Below are positions 52,866-62,892 of a stretch of 64,000 bases of DNA, in pieces. Source of the stretch: DATBAX01 sp963723765 (lineage in GTDB: Bacteria; Acidobacteriota; Terriglobia; Terriglobales; Acidobacteriaceae); the NCBI GenBank assembly GCA_963723765.1, contig CAVRSD010000003.1, forward strand, positions 806,001 through 870,000. Reading direction: 5' to 3'. The notes under the pieces are model-generated. The model had not been told where the DNA came from, did not search any database, and saw only the letters and a list, made by a program, of their open reading frames with translations. Position numbers and translations under genes: made by a program. Positions within the stretch are counted from its first letter, which is position 1; every line of letters starts with the position of its first letter.

Positions 52866-53729
52866 CTAACGCCGCAGTAGCAAATCGCCTGCAACAAACC
52901 CAAAGAACACCACCGAGATCACTCCATTCATGGTGAAGAACGCAGCGTTGAGTTTGGAGAGATCATTAGCGGAGACCAGCGAGTGTTCGTAAGCCAGTAG
53001 CAAAGCTACGATTACAATCCCTATGATCGACAGCTTCCCTAATCCGAATTCACGTACTAAAACCGCCAGCAGAAACAGCATGATGACATGGAAGAGTCTT
53101 GCAATCCAAAGCGACTTCTCAATTCCGAAGTAGCGCGGGATGGAGTGCAGCCCCTCGCTTCGGTCGAAGTCATAATCCTGGCACGCATATAGAACATCGA
53201 AGCCTCCTACCCAGAACGTCACGGCTGCGGTAAGCAATAGAATGCGGGGATCAAAAGATCCGCGCACGCCGATCCATGCGGCTGTGGGTGCGATACCTAA
53301 TGCCAGACCAAGTACCAGATGAGACCAACGAGTAAAACGTTTGGTGTAGGAGTAGAGCAGGATCACGGCCAACGCAACTGGAGAGAGGATGAAGGCTAAA
53401 CGGTTTAACTGCCAAGAAGCGAACACGAACACAGCACAGGAAACAATAACGAACGTCGTAACGGATCCGGGCGAGAGCGTCCCCGCAGGAAGCGCTCGGC
53501 TTCGTGTGCGCGGGTTTGCTGCATCAATCGAGGCGTCAGCCAGGCGATTGAATGCCATAGCCGCGGAGCGCGCACCAACCATAGCAACGATGATCCACAT
53601 TAGTTGATGAATTCCTGGAAAACCATTGGCGGCCAGCATTGCGCCGGAGAGTGCGAATGGAAGCGCAAAGATCGAGTGTTCCCACTTGATCATTTCCAGG
53701 GTCAACCGCAAATTGTGAAGAACTGGCAC
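52866..53729 (-). CDS. mqnP: UbiA-family prenyltransferase (futalosine-pathway type)
   Basis: The 287-residue integral membrane protein has the two prenyl-diphosphate-binding motifs: NRLADASIDAANPRTRSRAL (NxxxDxxxD) and CQDYDFDRSEGLHSIP (DxxxD-like). About eight hydrophobic helices follow (LILSPVALAVILLYSYT, IIGIVIVALLLAYEH). Placed directly before mqnE, it probably prenylates the naphthoate-type intermediate of the futalosine pathway; the symbol rests on this context. Confidence 0.85.
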   Translation of the reverse strand: MPVLHNLRLTLEMIKWEHSIFALPFALSGAMLAANGFPGIHQLMWIIVAMVGARSAAMAFNRLADASIDAANPRTRSRALPAGTLSPGSVTTFVIVSCAVFVFASWQLNRLAFILSPVALAVILLYSYTKRFTRWSHLVLGLALGIAPTAAWIGVRGSFDPRILLLTAAVTFWVGGFDVLYACQDYDFDRSEGLHSIPRYFGIEKSLWIARLFHVIMLFLLAVLVREFGLGKLSIIGIVIVALLLAYEHSLVSANDLSKLNAAFFTMNGVISVVFFGFVAGDLLLRR

Positions 53730-53779
53730 ATCTCGATTGTAAAGCAGTAAAACGTTCTTTGGTCGCTGGAGGTATCTTT

Positions 53780-56700
53780 CTATTTCTTCCGTTGACGAAT
53801 GCGCACGTCGAAACTGAGCACGCCGTTCTGGTCGCGAATAGCGACGATGGAAATGCTTCGCGTAACGTTATATTGCGCCTGGATGACTTGCTGTGAAGTC
53901 TGCGAAACGTTGGTGCTGTAGCTGACGGTGAGCTTGTCGGAGATCTGCTGCTCAATGGTCAGTGCGGGGCCACTTTGCGTGGTTGACGTTTCGGTGCTCA
54001 ATCCCTGGGGATCGATCTTGATCCGGCTGACGCCAAATAATCGCTGCACGCGGTTGCTGATGGTGGCATTGAGCGCCGCCGCGAGCAGGGCGCTGGAGGC
54101 TCCCTGACCCAAAACACCCTGGCCGGATTGCTGCAGCTGAGCGGATTCTTCCGTAGTCTGACCAAAAGCCAACAGCGCGATGATGTCGGCCGTGGGCAGC
54201 GGTGGTTCTGAACGATAGGTAATTTTGAGTGAATCCGTAGTGTCGAGCTTGCCATTCAGCAGAAGCGTAATGTCATAGTCCCGCACCTGCGTGGATGCCT
54301 GAAGATCGAGCACAGGCGTGGTGACGAGCGGATTCGTAAATGTAATGTCCCCTCGTTCCAGGCGATACTTGGCCCCGTTAAAGTATGCCTCTCCCTCAAT
54401 AATATCGGCGCGGCCGAGCAGGACCGGTTTGGCGGCGGTGCCGCGAAGGCGCATATCCGCATCCCCCGACATCCGGATCACGGCGCTCTGCATCTGCAGC
54501 TCGGGAACGGTGACAATATGTACGTCGAGGCGAATGCGATTCAGCAAAGGATTCGTCTGCGGCAGGCTTGCTGCCTGCGCGCTGCGCTCAAGGGAAGCTC
54601 CAAAATCAAATCCTGGAGTAACCGCCAGTTTGTTAACCGTGACATCGCCAGATAGCGTCGAGGCCGAAGAACTGCCAATAAAATGGAGGTCCGCATTGGC
54701 CGTGGAACTGACGCCGGGCGGGTACCGCAAGCGCACGCCTTCTCCTTTCACAGCCAGATCGAAATTGAGCTGGTGATTGTATGCACTGGCATGGCCGCTG
54801 AACGTGATCAGTCCGCCTCCGGTGTGCGCGGTTAGATTTTCGATTTCCAGGCGGTTTTGGTTAAAGCTGAGTGAACCATTGATGTCGCTCAAGGCGCTGG
54901 GTAGATCGCTGTAGGCGATGGACCCATTCGTGAATTGAACCCGGCCCTGAATCGCAGGTTGTAGCGTGGTGCCTGATACGGTCGCATCCACAGTGACGAC
55001 GCCCGAGGAGATGAAATCTGGATTGAAGCTCTGAATCAGCTGCAGATTCCCTTTTCCCTGCGCCTTGAAATTGAGCTGGTGTTCGCCTCCCAGTTGCACC
55101 GAGCCGCTGGCGGAGAGATCGGTATTGTCCCCGATCAGATGGAGTTGTTCGATGTCCAATCGTTCCCTGGAAACAGCAAACCGTATCGGGCCGTCATTCC
55201 GTACTTTGACGTATTCCACGTCCGCGGAGAGCTCGCTAAGGTTCCCGGTAATATTCAGATCGCGCGGCTGCCGTAGCGCACCTTGTAATCGTATTTCTCC
55301 CGACACCGCGGAATTACCGGTAACCCGCCCTTCCAGATAAGTCTCCAACACCGGGTTGGCGTTGAGATGGTTGAAGCGTATGTCGATGGTGGCCGGCCAA
55401 TCGCCACGGGGATCAACGTCCCCATCGAAAGCAAGATCGGCATTCAAGAACTGCGAGCGTCCGGTAAGGTGAAGTTGCGAGCCCCGCGTAACTCCTTCAA
55501 CGGCAAGATCGCCGATCTGATTGTGATCGAATACCAGGTTACGCAACTGGACAGTTGCATGGATTGCCGGTGTTTCCAGGTTGCCCGAACTCTGCGCGAC
55601 AAAATCCATTCGGCCTTCAATCTTTACCCGGCTTCCATGCACTTGCGGAATTTCGGCCAGATCGAAGTTTGTACCATTCAGATTGCAGTTGAACACGTGC
55701 GTTGAGAAGTCGTAGCTCGCGGCGCCGGTGATACTCGCGTTAGAGTGGGCGAGATTGATCTCGCTAAGGGAAATCTGCTCCCCGCTCAAATGAACGTTGG
55801 AAATGAAGCGCTGAACCGGTTGGCCACGGACGACCGCATTGCTGATCTGGATGTGACCGTCGCCGTGTGGGCTTGCCCTGGTGCCCGTGGCTTGCATCGA
55901 AAGATCCAGGATTCCAGTGGCAGGAAAGTCGGATCCAACAATGGTCAAAAGGTCGGCCACTTGAGCATGGTGCATGTCAACATGCGCGGTAAATTGGCTA
56001 TCATCGGTAAAATGACCGTGCTGCAGTCCGGTATTAACTTCGAAATCGATCGCGGTATTTCCGTGCTGGAGGGTCGCGTTGCGCACAGACAAGCCCTGCT
56101 CTGAAAATTGAATGTCCGCATCGAAATAGTCCCAATGCAACTCTTTCTCCGGCGTTCGCGACGTTGCCGGAGCCATCGCATCAAAATCCTCCGCTACCAG
56201 TTTCCCTGCTACTGCAAGATTCGGTATTTTGCCTCTAGCCGTGCCTTTAAAAGTAGCCTGTCCATGCAGCGTCGCCGGGATCTTCGCAGACTCTCCGAAC
56301 GCATACAAAAGCGTTTGCCATTCGCCGAGGCTTGAGGTGCTAATTGAAAATCCTAACGAATCAGACGTCCCCAATGTTCCCGACGCATGAATTTGACTGC
56401 TTCGCGTGGCAGCGTTGAACGCAGCTACATCCCATTCGCCGGTGTGCTCAAGATAGGTGGCTTGGGCATGGGCAGTCAGTGGCAATTGACCAGGTACCAC
56501 CTTGGCTGGAGGAGCGACATCCAGAGAAATCTGTATGTTCGCATTCTCCACCGAACCTCTCCAGTGAGTTTCAATCGTGCCGCCACTCGTCCCGACAACA
56601 TTCATTTTGGTAAGTGGATGCGGAGGGCTGGAAAGAGCGGCTACAACTTCCGCCATGGAAACATCCTTCAGGCGAAGACGAGCACTTCCCTGTTGTTCTG

Positions 56701-57817
56701 CCGGTCTTTTCCCTTTGATATTTTTGGCGGACGGCGCAGAGCCAAGCCAATCGGTTATCTCGGCATCGCCGCTGACGCTTCCACCGAATAACCTGGCGAC
56801 AGCTTGGGTCAGCGTCAGCCGCAGCGGCGAGACGGTGAACTGACTCGTGGCCGTCACGCCGCGAAGGCTCACGGAATCGTTACGCCAATCGAAATCCTTT
56901 AAAGCCAGCTTGCCGGCGGAGGAGAAATCCGCCCCGCTCCACGACCCTTTCCCGCTCGCCTCGAGGCTACCCCGGCGCACTCCGGACTGACGCGCCACGG
57001 CACCCGCCTCACCAAGATCCAGTATGGCATCATAGGTAGCGTCAATCTTCGGCTGGGCGAGATTCTTTACACTGCCGTTCATTTCGAAATGCGAACGCCC
57101 GGAAGTTGCTTTCAGCGACTTCACTTCAATGCTGTCGTGACCGAAGGTGAAATGAGCTTCTGCGGTCCACGCGATGGGACGGTAATTCTCGACTTTGGTA
57201 TCTCCTTTGCCGACAAGGAGATTGACCGAGTAGTGCCGGTGCAGGAGCGAATAGTTCAGGTCAGCCATGACGTCGTTGGCCACGAAATCAAGCGGGATCT
57301 TCTCGTTATTCCAGATCAATTCGCCGCGGCGTACCTGAAGATGCCTAATCGACAGGCTGAACAATGCTTGCACAGGGCTCTGCCCTGCTCGCTCGAGCCT
57401 GGGTTGGGGTTGATTGGTTGTACCATCCGGATAAGCAATGAGGTGAATTACGGGATGTTCGAGAACGATTGACTTGAATCCGAATTCGGGGCTCAGGAGA
57501 GAACCGAGTTTGATTTGTGCCACCAGGCTGTCCACATGAGCATACGGAACATCGCTGGCGGCTTCACGGCCGTGAATCGTAAGGTCGCGCACCTCCACCT
57601 GAAGTTGCAGCGGAATCGTGTGAAAGCTTCCTATCTGGACTTTGCCGCCAGTAATGCGTTCTAACTCGGCGACCAGGCGGCGACGTACCACCGCCTGGAA
57701 AGAATCGGTGGTCATGTACCAGGCTAGAGCGGAGAGAAGCAGCCCGCCGGAGATGGCGACAAACAGCAGATATCTCCAAATCCTGCGCCGACGCGGCTTA
57801 GCGCCGGGCTCAGTCAT
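53780..57817 (-). CDS. tamB: TamB-like translocation and assembly module protein
   Basis: The 1345-residue protein begins with a basic cytoplasmic tail and a signal anchor (YLLFVAISGGLLLSALAWYM), then an AsmA-like region (FQAVVRRRLVAELERITGGK, VQIGSFH). A very long repetitive beta-helix/taco section follows. Its C-terminal DUF490/TamB domain has YRLERGDITFTNPLVTTPVL, LNGKLDTTDSLKITYRSEPP, IIALLAFGQ and a C-terminal YNVTRSISIVAIRDQNGVLS. TamB spans the periplasm to move lipids or proteins to the outer membrane. Its start overlaps the SurA-like gene by 4 bases. Confidence 0.93.
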   Translation of the reverse strand: MTEPGAKPRRRRIWRYLLFVAISGGLLLSALAWYMTTDSFQAVVRRRLVAELERITGGKVQIGSFHTIPLQLQVEVRDLTIHGREAASDVPYAHVDSLVAQIKLGSLLSPEFGFKSIVLEHPVIHLIAYPDGTTNQPQPRLERAGQSPVQALFSLSIRHLQVRRGELIWNNEKIPLDFVANDVMADLNYSLLHRHYSVNLLVGKGDTKVENYRPIAWTAEAHFTFGHDSIEVKSLKATSGRSHFEMNGSVKNLAQPKIDATYDAILDLGEAGAVARQSGVRRGSLEASGKGSWSGADFSSAGKLALKDFDWRNDSVSLRGVTATSQFTVSPLRLTLTQAVARLFGGSVSGDAEITDWLGSAPSAKNIKGKRPAEQQGSARLRLKDVSMAEVVAALSSPPHPLTKMNVVGTSGGTIETHWRGSVENANIQISLDVAPPAKVVPGQLPLTAHAQATYLEHTGEWDVAAFNAATRSSQIHASGTLGTSDSLGFSISTSSLGEWQTLLYAFGESAKIPATLHGQATFKGTARGKIPNLAVAGKLVAEDFDAMAPATSRTPEKELHWDYFDADIQFSEQGLSVRNATLQHGNTAIDFEVNTGLQHGHFTDDSQFTAHVDMHHAQVADLLTIVGSDFPATGILDLSMQATGTRASPHGDGHIQISNAVVRGQPVQRFISNVHLSGEQISLSEINLAHSNASITGAASYDFSTHVFNCNLNGTNFDLAEIPQVHGSRVKIEGRMDFVAQSSGNLETPAIHATVQLRNLVFDHNQIGDLAVEGVTRGSQLHLTGRSQFLNADLAFDGDVDPRGDWPATIDIRFNHLNANPVLETYLEGRVTGNSAVSGEIRLQGALRQPRDLNITGNLSELSADVEYVKVRNDGPIRFAVSRERLDIEQLHLIGDNTDLSASGSVQLGGEHQLNFKAQGKGNLQLIQSFNPDFISSGVVTVDATVSGTTLQPAIQGRVQFTNGSIAYSDLPSALSDINGSLSFNQNRLEIENLTAHTGGGLITFSGHASAYNHQLNFDLAVKGEGVRLRYPPGVSSTANADLHFIGSSSASTLSGDVTVNKLAVTPGFDFGASLERSAQAASLPQTNPLLNRIRLDVHIVTVPELQMQSAVIRMSGDADMRLRGTAAKPVLLGRADIIEGEAYFNGAKYRLERGDITFTNPLVTTPVLDLQASTQVRDYDITLLLNGKLDTTDSLKITYRSEPPLPTADIIALLAFGQTTEESAQLQQSGQGVLGQGASSALLAAALNATISNRVQRLFGVSRIKIDPQGLSTETSTTQSGPALTIEQQISDKLTVSYSTNVSQTSQQVIQAQYNVTRSISIVAIRDQNGVLSFDVRIRQRKK

Positions 57818-58509
57818 TGCACCTGGCCCCCGGCAACGGATGAGGATGATTCCGAGCGGATGTTGCTTCCAGCTCGCAAATTCTGTAACCAGGCCAGCAA
57901 AAGCTCGTTCATTTTTTGTTGGGTTAACAGTTCTTTTATTTTTGGGGTCACATCGGCAAGGGCGACTACCTTTTCTCCGGATTGGCGGAGTTGCGGTAGA
58001 AGTTCCTGATTGTAGTAGCTCTCGATACTTCTGGAATCGATATTGATGGAAGGCCGTAGCCGGGCATCCACGAGGCGTAAGACATCGAGCTCTGAGGAAA
58101 TACGCTTTCGCAGCTCATCCTCACTCAAATTGAAACGCATCAACGCTAGCCGCCAGTCTTGTTCGTCCCCTGCAACAGCGTAGGCTTTGCGTATCTCAGC
58201 AATTCGTTGGCTCACGTCTTCGGCCGTGGCATGCTGGAAGTCCGCGGAACGCATCTGTTCGCGCAGCAACTCCTGGTCAATGAGCCGGTCTAATGAGGCT
58301 TTGCGATCTTCGACGGTCAGCTGATCGAGAGAGCGGTTGGAGGTAAATGCCTCAAACCGCAGCGCGTCTTCCCAATCGCTCTGCAGAATAATGTGGCCGT
58401 TCACCGTGGCCACAATGCGATCCAGAATATCGCCGGCCCGCGATGGCAGGCTGGCAATTAACAGCAATATCGCGAATCCAGCGGCTTGTAAAGACTTGTA
58501 GCTCATCAA
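57814..58509 (-). CDS. SurA N-terminal-domain chaperone-like protein without PPIase domain
   Basis: The 231-residue protein has a signal peptide (AAGFAILLLIASLPSRA), and a SurA_N-like region (DRIVATVNGHIILQSDWEDA, TVEDRKASLDRLIDQELLRE, DWRLALMRFNLSEDELRKRI). A final helix (IKELLTQQKMNELLLAWLQN) matches the C-terminal helix of SurA that packs on the N-domain. No parvulin domain lies between them. It overlaps both neighbours by 4 bases (ATGA): the BamA/TamA-like gene and tamB. A periplasmic chaperone for outer-membrane proteins is the likely role. Confidence 0.87.
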   Translation of the reverse strand: MMSYKSLQAAGFAILLLIASLPSRAGDILDRIVATVNGHIILQSDWEDALRFEAFTSNRSLDQLTVEDRKASLDRLIDQELLREQMRSADFQHATAEDVSQRIAEIRKAYAVAGDEQDWRLALMRFNLSEDELRKRISSELDVLRLVDARLRPSINIDSRSIESYYNQELLPQLRQSGEKVVALADVTPKIKELLTQQKMNELLLAWLQNLRAGSNIRSESSSSVAGGQVQ

Positions 58510-61500
58510 AAACTCTGACCAATACTAAAGTAAACGTTGAAGTGACTCACGCGCTGCGGATCAAAATAACCATGTGGCAACCCGGTGGAAGTTGCCGGAC
58601 AATAATTTGACGGCGCCGGAAAACTCGAATTCGGAGTAGCTTGGCAACTCGGGAATGCCGGCGGATTCAGATTGTATCCGAAATCGAACCTCACCGGGCC
58701 AACCGGCGTCTTGTAGCGTACTCCCACCCCGATTGCCTGGGATAGGTAGTTGTAATTGCACTGCAACGCCGTGCCTGGTTGAAGACACAGAGAGGAATCC
58801 CTCTGTCTCCAGTGCAACAGACTATTCAAAACATCTTTGCCTCGTGCGAATACATTCCCCGAATCGACAAAAATGGCGAAGCTGAGATTCTCCTGAACAT
58901 ACGGCAGGGTGGGTGGAGGAAAGCGCAGCTCCAGGCTGTTCAGTACCAGCGCACTGCCTCCCAGAGGAAACCCCGTCAGCGGATCTCGTGGACCGGCCTG
59001 ATTTAAACTGAATCCTCGATTCGAGTTCCCACCGCCGGAGAAGAAACGTTCCGCCAGAGGAATCAGCGTACTGGTCGGCGGCGCCGTCTGCCCCGGTTCT
59101 ACATTGATCGTACCGCCGAAAGGGGTTTCCAGACCGATTCTGAGCGAACGCGCAAAAACAAACTTTCTGTCATTGCGTCGATTCTTGCCGAAAGCGTGGT
59201 AAGTGGAATTCTGCACCAGGATGCGGTTGAAATCGGCCTGGGAACCGAAATAGCTGGAAGCCACACCTTCGTCAATGGTGTTGTATGTACCTTTCGTGGT
59301 TTCCAGATCGCTGTCCCTGGTGTTGCGGATGTAACCAAACCCCGGCTCCCCCACGCGCACCGGAAGGGAAAGCAGTGGAATGAGATTGGGGCTGATGTTG
59401 ACATCCGTGGCCTGGACCCGCCGGTATTGGAAGCGATAGTCAATCGTACTGGTTTTGTTGATTTTTTCTTCCGCTTGCACCGAACCTTCCAGGCGTTGCG
59501 AGTGGAAAGTGGTGACGTCAAGCGTATCGTCGTAAAAACCGGTGAGCGACAGTGTCCAGTTTGGATTGTTCAGCCAGCGCGGCGCATCGTAGCGAAGGAG
59601 TCCCCGTTTCTGCAGAGATCCGACGCGGGCATCGAACGTGATGGTGTGATCGCGGCCGCGGAAATTCAGACGGGTCACGCCAAACGACACCAGTGGACTC
59701 ACCCCGGAAATGCCCTGTGCTGCCTGACTTCCCGATGGCTGTCCAGTTTGGAATTCAAAACCGCCGCCATAAGTAAAGGTATAACGCCGGGCTTCCTGAA
59801 CCTGCACCAGCACATTCTTTGCCGGTTCGGTGCCATCGGGATTCTGCACGGCCGTATCGACCTGGCTGAAAATACCAAGATCGTACAAACCCTGCTGGGT
59901 TTTCAGCATGTCGGTCTGGCTCAGGGGGTCGCCGGCCTTGACCTGAATTTCACGCTGCACGATGAACGGCTTGGTATAGTTCATGCCGGAGACCAGCACT
60001 TTATCCACGAAAACCTGTTCGCCTTCATGAATCGTAAACGTCACATCCATGCGATTCGGAGTTCCGGCGATGGGTTCGGCGGAAGCCTCGAAGGTTGCGT
60101 CGGGAAATCCACGATTGAAGTAGTAATTGAGAATGATCTCCCGGTCATCTGCGATTTTAGACTGCGAAAATGCCTGCCCAACCTCGGTATTCAGCTCCGG
60201 CAGGGGCGTGTCGAGACGCGCATTATTTCCCACGATATGCAGAGCGCCTACACGAGATTGCGGTCCCATATCTATTTTGATGTTTACCTCCAACTCGTTC
60301 TCGTGTCCCTGGTAGTTGTCCTGTACGCTGCTCGTGACTTTCACGTCTAGAAAACCGTTGGAGCGATAGAGATCTTCGAGACCTCGCACATCGTCACTCA
60401 GCAATCCCTGGCTGTAGCGTCCATTCGCGAAGAACCTGGCAGTCGGCTGCACCTGCATGCGGGCACGCAACAACTCCGCGGGAAATCCCTGATTCACGTT
60501 CCTGTTCCCGGAAATCTCAACCTTGACCAGCTTATGACGCTGGCCTGGGTCAATGGAATAAACGACACTCAATTGATTTTTGTCCGGATCGGATTGCCGC
60601 TTGAGTTGAACCTTTGCGTCGAAATATCCCCGGCCCTGCAAGTAGTTCAACAGATTACGCCGGCCTTCATTGAGCAGGTCATCATCCAATGCATCTTCTT
60701 CGTACACTGGGACATTCCGCTTGAAGACGCCGCGGCTGATCTTGAATCCTTCCGCTGTGATCTTTACTGTGGGGCCGGGTTCGATATTAAACGTGTAGTC
60801 GACAACGTTCTTCTCCGGACGGTAGGAGCGCTTGGCGATTGCCACCTGTGCCAGCCATCTGTCTTGCTTCTGATACCTTTTGTGCAGTCGGTCCAAGGCA
60901 TTCGACACCAGCTGTATGGAAACCGGCTTGCCTGGGTGCATGTGGGCAATGTCTTCGATCCGCTCGGTTGTGCGTAAAGGATGCCCGGTCAATAACACTT
61001 CCCCGACCAGAGCTTGCGGCCCCGAGTGCACGTGGAAGGTAATTGCGATCTGCTGGGTCTCGGGGTGCTCGGTTTTTTCGACAGTCGCGGATGAACGGTA
61101 ATATCCGTTTTCTTCCATGAGTTGTTTGAGATTCACCAGCGCACGATCAAGTTTCTCGGAGGTGAACAATTCTCCCAATTGCAACTTAGATGCGTTCACT
61201 GCCTGGCTTGGCGACGGATGGCCAGGAGTGCCTTCCACCGTAACCACTCCCACAAAATAATTGGCGGCGGTGATGAATGAAACCGAGACTTGACCATCCT
61301 CGGTTCGATTGGCTTCCGCGCGCAGATCGGCGAATCGACCAGTCGCATAGAGTTTCTGAATACTCTCGCGAAGCCGGTCACGATCTAACGCTTGCCCTGC
61401 CTGCAGCGGAATCAGTTGTACCAGGCGCTTCTGCTCGCCGGCATCCGGAATAGCGGGAAAGCGTATGTCTTTGACGGTAAGCCCTGCGTACGAGGAAATA

Positions 61501-61682
61501 TTCCCGAGCCTGGGAGCGCTCTGTGATTGGGTTGGCTGGTCTTGAGAGGCCGGAACAGGAGCCTGAACCGACTCTGGTAGCTTTGAGGAGAAGGCAAACC
61601 CCTCGACGGCCATGGAAGCCGTGAGCGCTATTGCAGCCAGGGCCGAAAACAGTAGTCCCTTGAATCCCAAAAGGCTCCTCAA
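58506..61682 (-). CDS. BamA/TamA-like outer-membrane assembly protein
   Basis: The start used is TTG 61682, which begins a signal peptide (GLLFSALAAIALTASMA); the frame remains open to 61946, overlapping the divergent ThiF gene. The 1058-residue product has several POTRA units (LTVKDIRFPAIPDAGEQKRL; YFVGVVTVEGTPGHPSPSQA; QALVGEVLLTGHPL; KLVKVEISGNRNVNQGFP; RVGALHIVGNNARLD; VFVDKVLVSGMNYTKPFIV) and a C-terminal 16-strand barrel with RFFSGGGNSNRGFSLNQAGP and GVRYKTPVGPVRFDFGYNLN. It ends in Phe (VYFSIGQSF), the usual barrel signature. Confidence 0.9.
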   Translation of the reverse strand: MRSLLGFKGLLFSALAAIALTASMAVEGFAFSSKLPESVQAPVPASQDQPTQSQSAPRLGNISSYAGLTVKDIRFPAIPDAGEQKRLVQLIPLQAGQALDRDRLRESIQKLYATGRFADLRAEANRTEDGQVSVSFITAANYFVGVVTVEGTPGHPSPSQAVNASKLQLGELFTSEKLDRALVNLKQLMEENGYYRSSATVEKTEHPETQQIAITFHVHSGPQALVGEVLLTGHPLRTTERIEDIAHMHPGKPVSIQLVSNALDRLHKRYQKQDRWLAQVAIAKRSYRPEKNVVDYTFNIEPGPTVKITAEGFKISRGVFKRNVPVYEEDALDDDLLNEGRRNLLNYLQGRGYFDAKVQLKRQSDPDKNQLSVVYSIDPGQRHKLVKVEISGNRNVNQGFPAELLRARMQVQPTARFFANGRYSQGLLSDDVRGLEDLYRSNGFLDVKVTSSVQDNYQGHENELEVNIKIDMGPQSRVGALHIVGNNARLDTPLPELNTEVGQAFSQSKIADDREIILNYYFNRGFPDATFEASAEPIAGTPNRMDVTFTIHEGEQVFVDKVLVSGMNYTKPFIVQREIQVKAGDPLSQTDMLKTQQGLYDLGIFSQVDTAVQNPDGTEPAKNVLVQVQEARRYTFTYGGGFEFQTGQPSGSQAAQGISGVSPLVSFGVTRLNFRGRDHTITFDARVGSLQKRGLLRYDAPRWLNNPNWTLSLTGFYDDTLDVTTFHSQRLEGSVQAEEKINKTSTIDYRFQYRRVQATDVNISPNLIPLLSLPVRVGEPGFGYIRNTRDSDLETTKGTYNTIDEGVASSYFGSQADFNRILVQNSTYHAFGKNRRNDRKFVFARSLRIGLETPFGGTINVEPGQTAPPTSTLIPLAERFFSGGGNSNRGFSLNQAGPRDPLTGFPLGGSALVLNSLELRFPPPTLPYVQENLSFAIFVDSGNVFARGKDVLNSLLHWRQRDSSLCLQPGTALQCNYNYLSQAIGVGVRYKTPVGPVRFDFGYNLNPPAFPSCQATPNSSFPAPSNYCPATSTGLPHGYFDPQRVSHFNVYFSIGQSF

Positions 61683-61774
61683 CTTTGATTCGATGAATGC
61701 TCGGCTGGCGTTGTTGTCCAGGGTTCGCCAAACCAAGCGCCCACCTATAATAATGGCTGGCAGGCTTAGAACTG

Positions 61775-62824
61775 GTGATCTCTTTGGAACTTGACCCAAA
61801 ACTTGCTTCAGATCGCGAAGAACGCTATTCCCGGCAAGTGCTGTTCCCCGGTATAGGTGTCGAAGGGCAGCGCAAGCTTTCGGCCTCTCGCATAGCCATA
61901 GTCGGCTGCGGCGCGACCGGTTCCGCACTGGCTTCCCTGCTGGCACGCGCGGGTGTGGGTACCATCCGAATCATTGATCGGGACTACGTCGAACCCAGTA
62001 ACCTGCAACGCCAGGCGCTGTTCGATGAATCCGACGCCGCGGAATCCCTACCCAAAGCCATCGCCGCCGCTCGCAAGATCGCGGCCTTCAATTCGCTAAT
62101 CATCGTCGAACCCAAAGTTGCCGATCTGACGCCAACCAACATTGAAGTGTTGCTCACCGGAACCCAACTGGTCCTCGATGGCACCGACAACTTTGAAACC
62201 CGCTATTTGCTTAACGATTTCGCCGTGAAGAATTCCCTGCCCTGGATTTATACCGCAGCCGTCGGCAGCTACGGGGTCACACTAAACGTGTTGCCCAACC
62301 AGACCGCATGCCTGACGTGCATCTTTCCCGACCCTCCGAGCGGAGCAGTCGAGACCTGCGAAACCGCCGGAATTCTGAACTCAGCCGTAAATCTGGCGGC
62401 TTCCATCGCGGCCACCGAAGCCCTGAAATTGCTGACCGGCGCTCATGATCACGTTCGCCGAACCCTGCTTTCGTTCGATGTGTGGTCGAACCAGCGAGCC
62501 GAAGTATCCGCCGATAAACCACGCGTCGGATGCCGCACATGCGGTGACCGGGAGTTCATCCACCTCGCTGGAGAAGGGCGTCCGCACATCACTCTCTGTG
62601 GACGAAACTCCGTGCAGATTCATGAGCGTCATCGTCCGATTGACCTGGCCGAGCTCAGCCTTCGACTGAAAACGCATGGGTTAGTTCGTTACACCGATTT
62701 TGTCTTGAAATTCTGGCCAGACCCGTATGAAATGACCCTGTTCCCCGACGGTCGGGCCATCATCAAGGGGACTACGGACACCGGCGTTGCCCGCAGCTTG
62801 TACGCCCGGTACATCGGAAGCTAA
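61775..62824 (+). CDS. ThiF/MoeB/HesA-family adenylyltransferase
   Basis: The 349-residue protein starts at GTG 61775. It has the ATP-binding motif RIAIVGCGATGSALASLLAR, DRDYVEPSNLQRQALFDESD, VLDGTDNFETRYLLNDFAVK, and two CxxC zinc pairs (CLTCIFPDPP and CRTCGDREFI). Such enzymes adenylate the C-terminus of small sulfur-carrier proteins for thiamine or molybdopterin. The usual C-terminal rhodanese is absent; instead there is a short beta-rich tail (MTLFPDGRAIIKGTTDTGVA). The sulfur carrier cannot be identified here. Confidence 0.9.
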   Translation: MISLELDPKLASDREERYSRQVLFPGIGVEGQRKLSASRIAIVGCGATGSALASLLARAGVGTIRIIDRDYVEPSNLQRQALFDESDAAESLPKAIAAARKIAAFNSLIIVEPKVADLTPTNIEVLLTGTQLVLDGTDNFETRYLLNDFAVKNSLPWIYTAAVGSYGVTLNVLPNQTACLTCIFPDPPSGAVETCETAGILNSAVNLAASIAATEALKLLTGAHDHVRRTLLSFDVWSNQRAEVSADKPRVGCRTCGDREFIHLAGEGRPHITLCGRNSVQIHERHRPIDLAELSLRLKTHGLVRYTDFVLKFWPDPYEMTLFPDGRAIIKGTTDTGVARSLYARYIGS

Positions 62825-62892
62825 AAGGTAAGCTACAGACATTCGGCTGGGCATTTGTCGAATCTGACGATACAGAAAATTCAGGAGTTGTT

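Noticed and set aside
59196..60350. Long plus-strand ORF (384 codons) inside the BamA/TamA-like gene
   Set aside because: It is antisense to conserved POTRA/barrel sequence and arises from codon bias in GC-rich DNA; the protein lacks any family character.
61683..61946. 88-codon N-terminal extension of the BamA/TamA-like protein
   Set aside because: It overlaps the divergent ThiF gene and its promoter region, and would bury the signal peptide in the interior.
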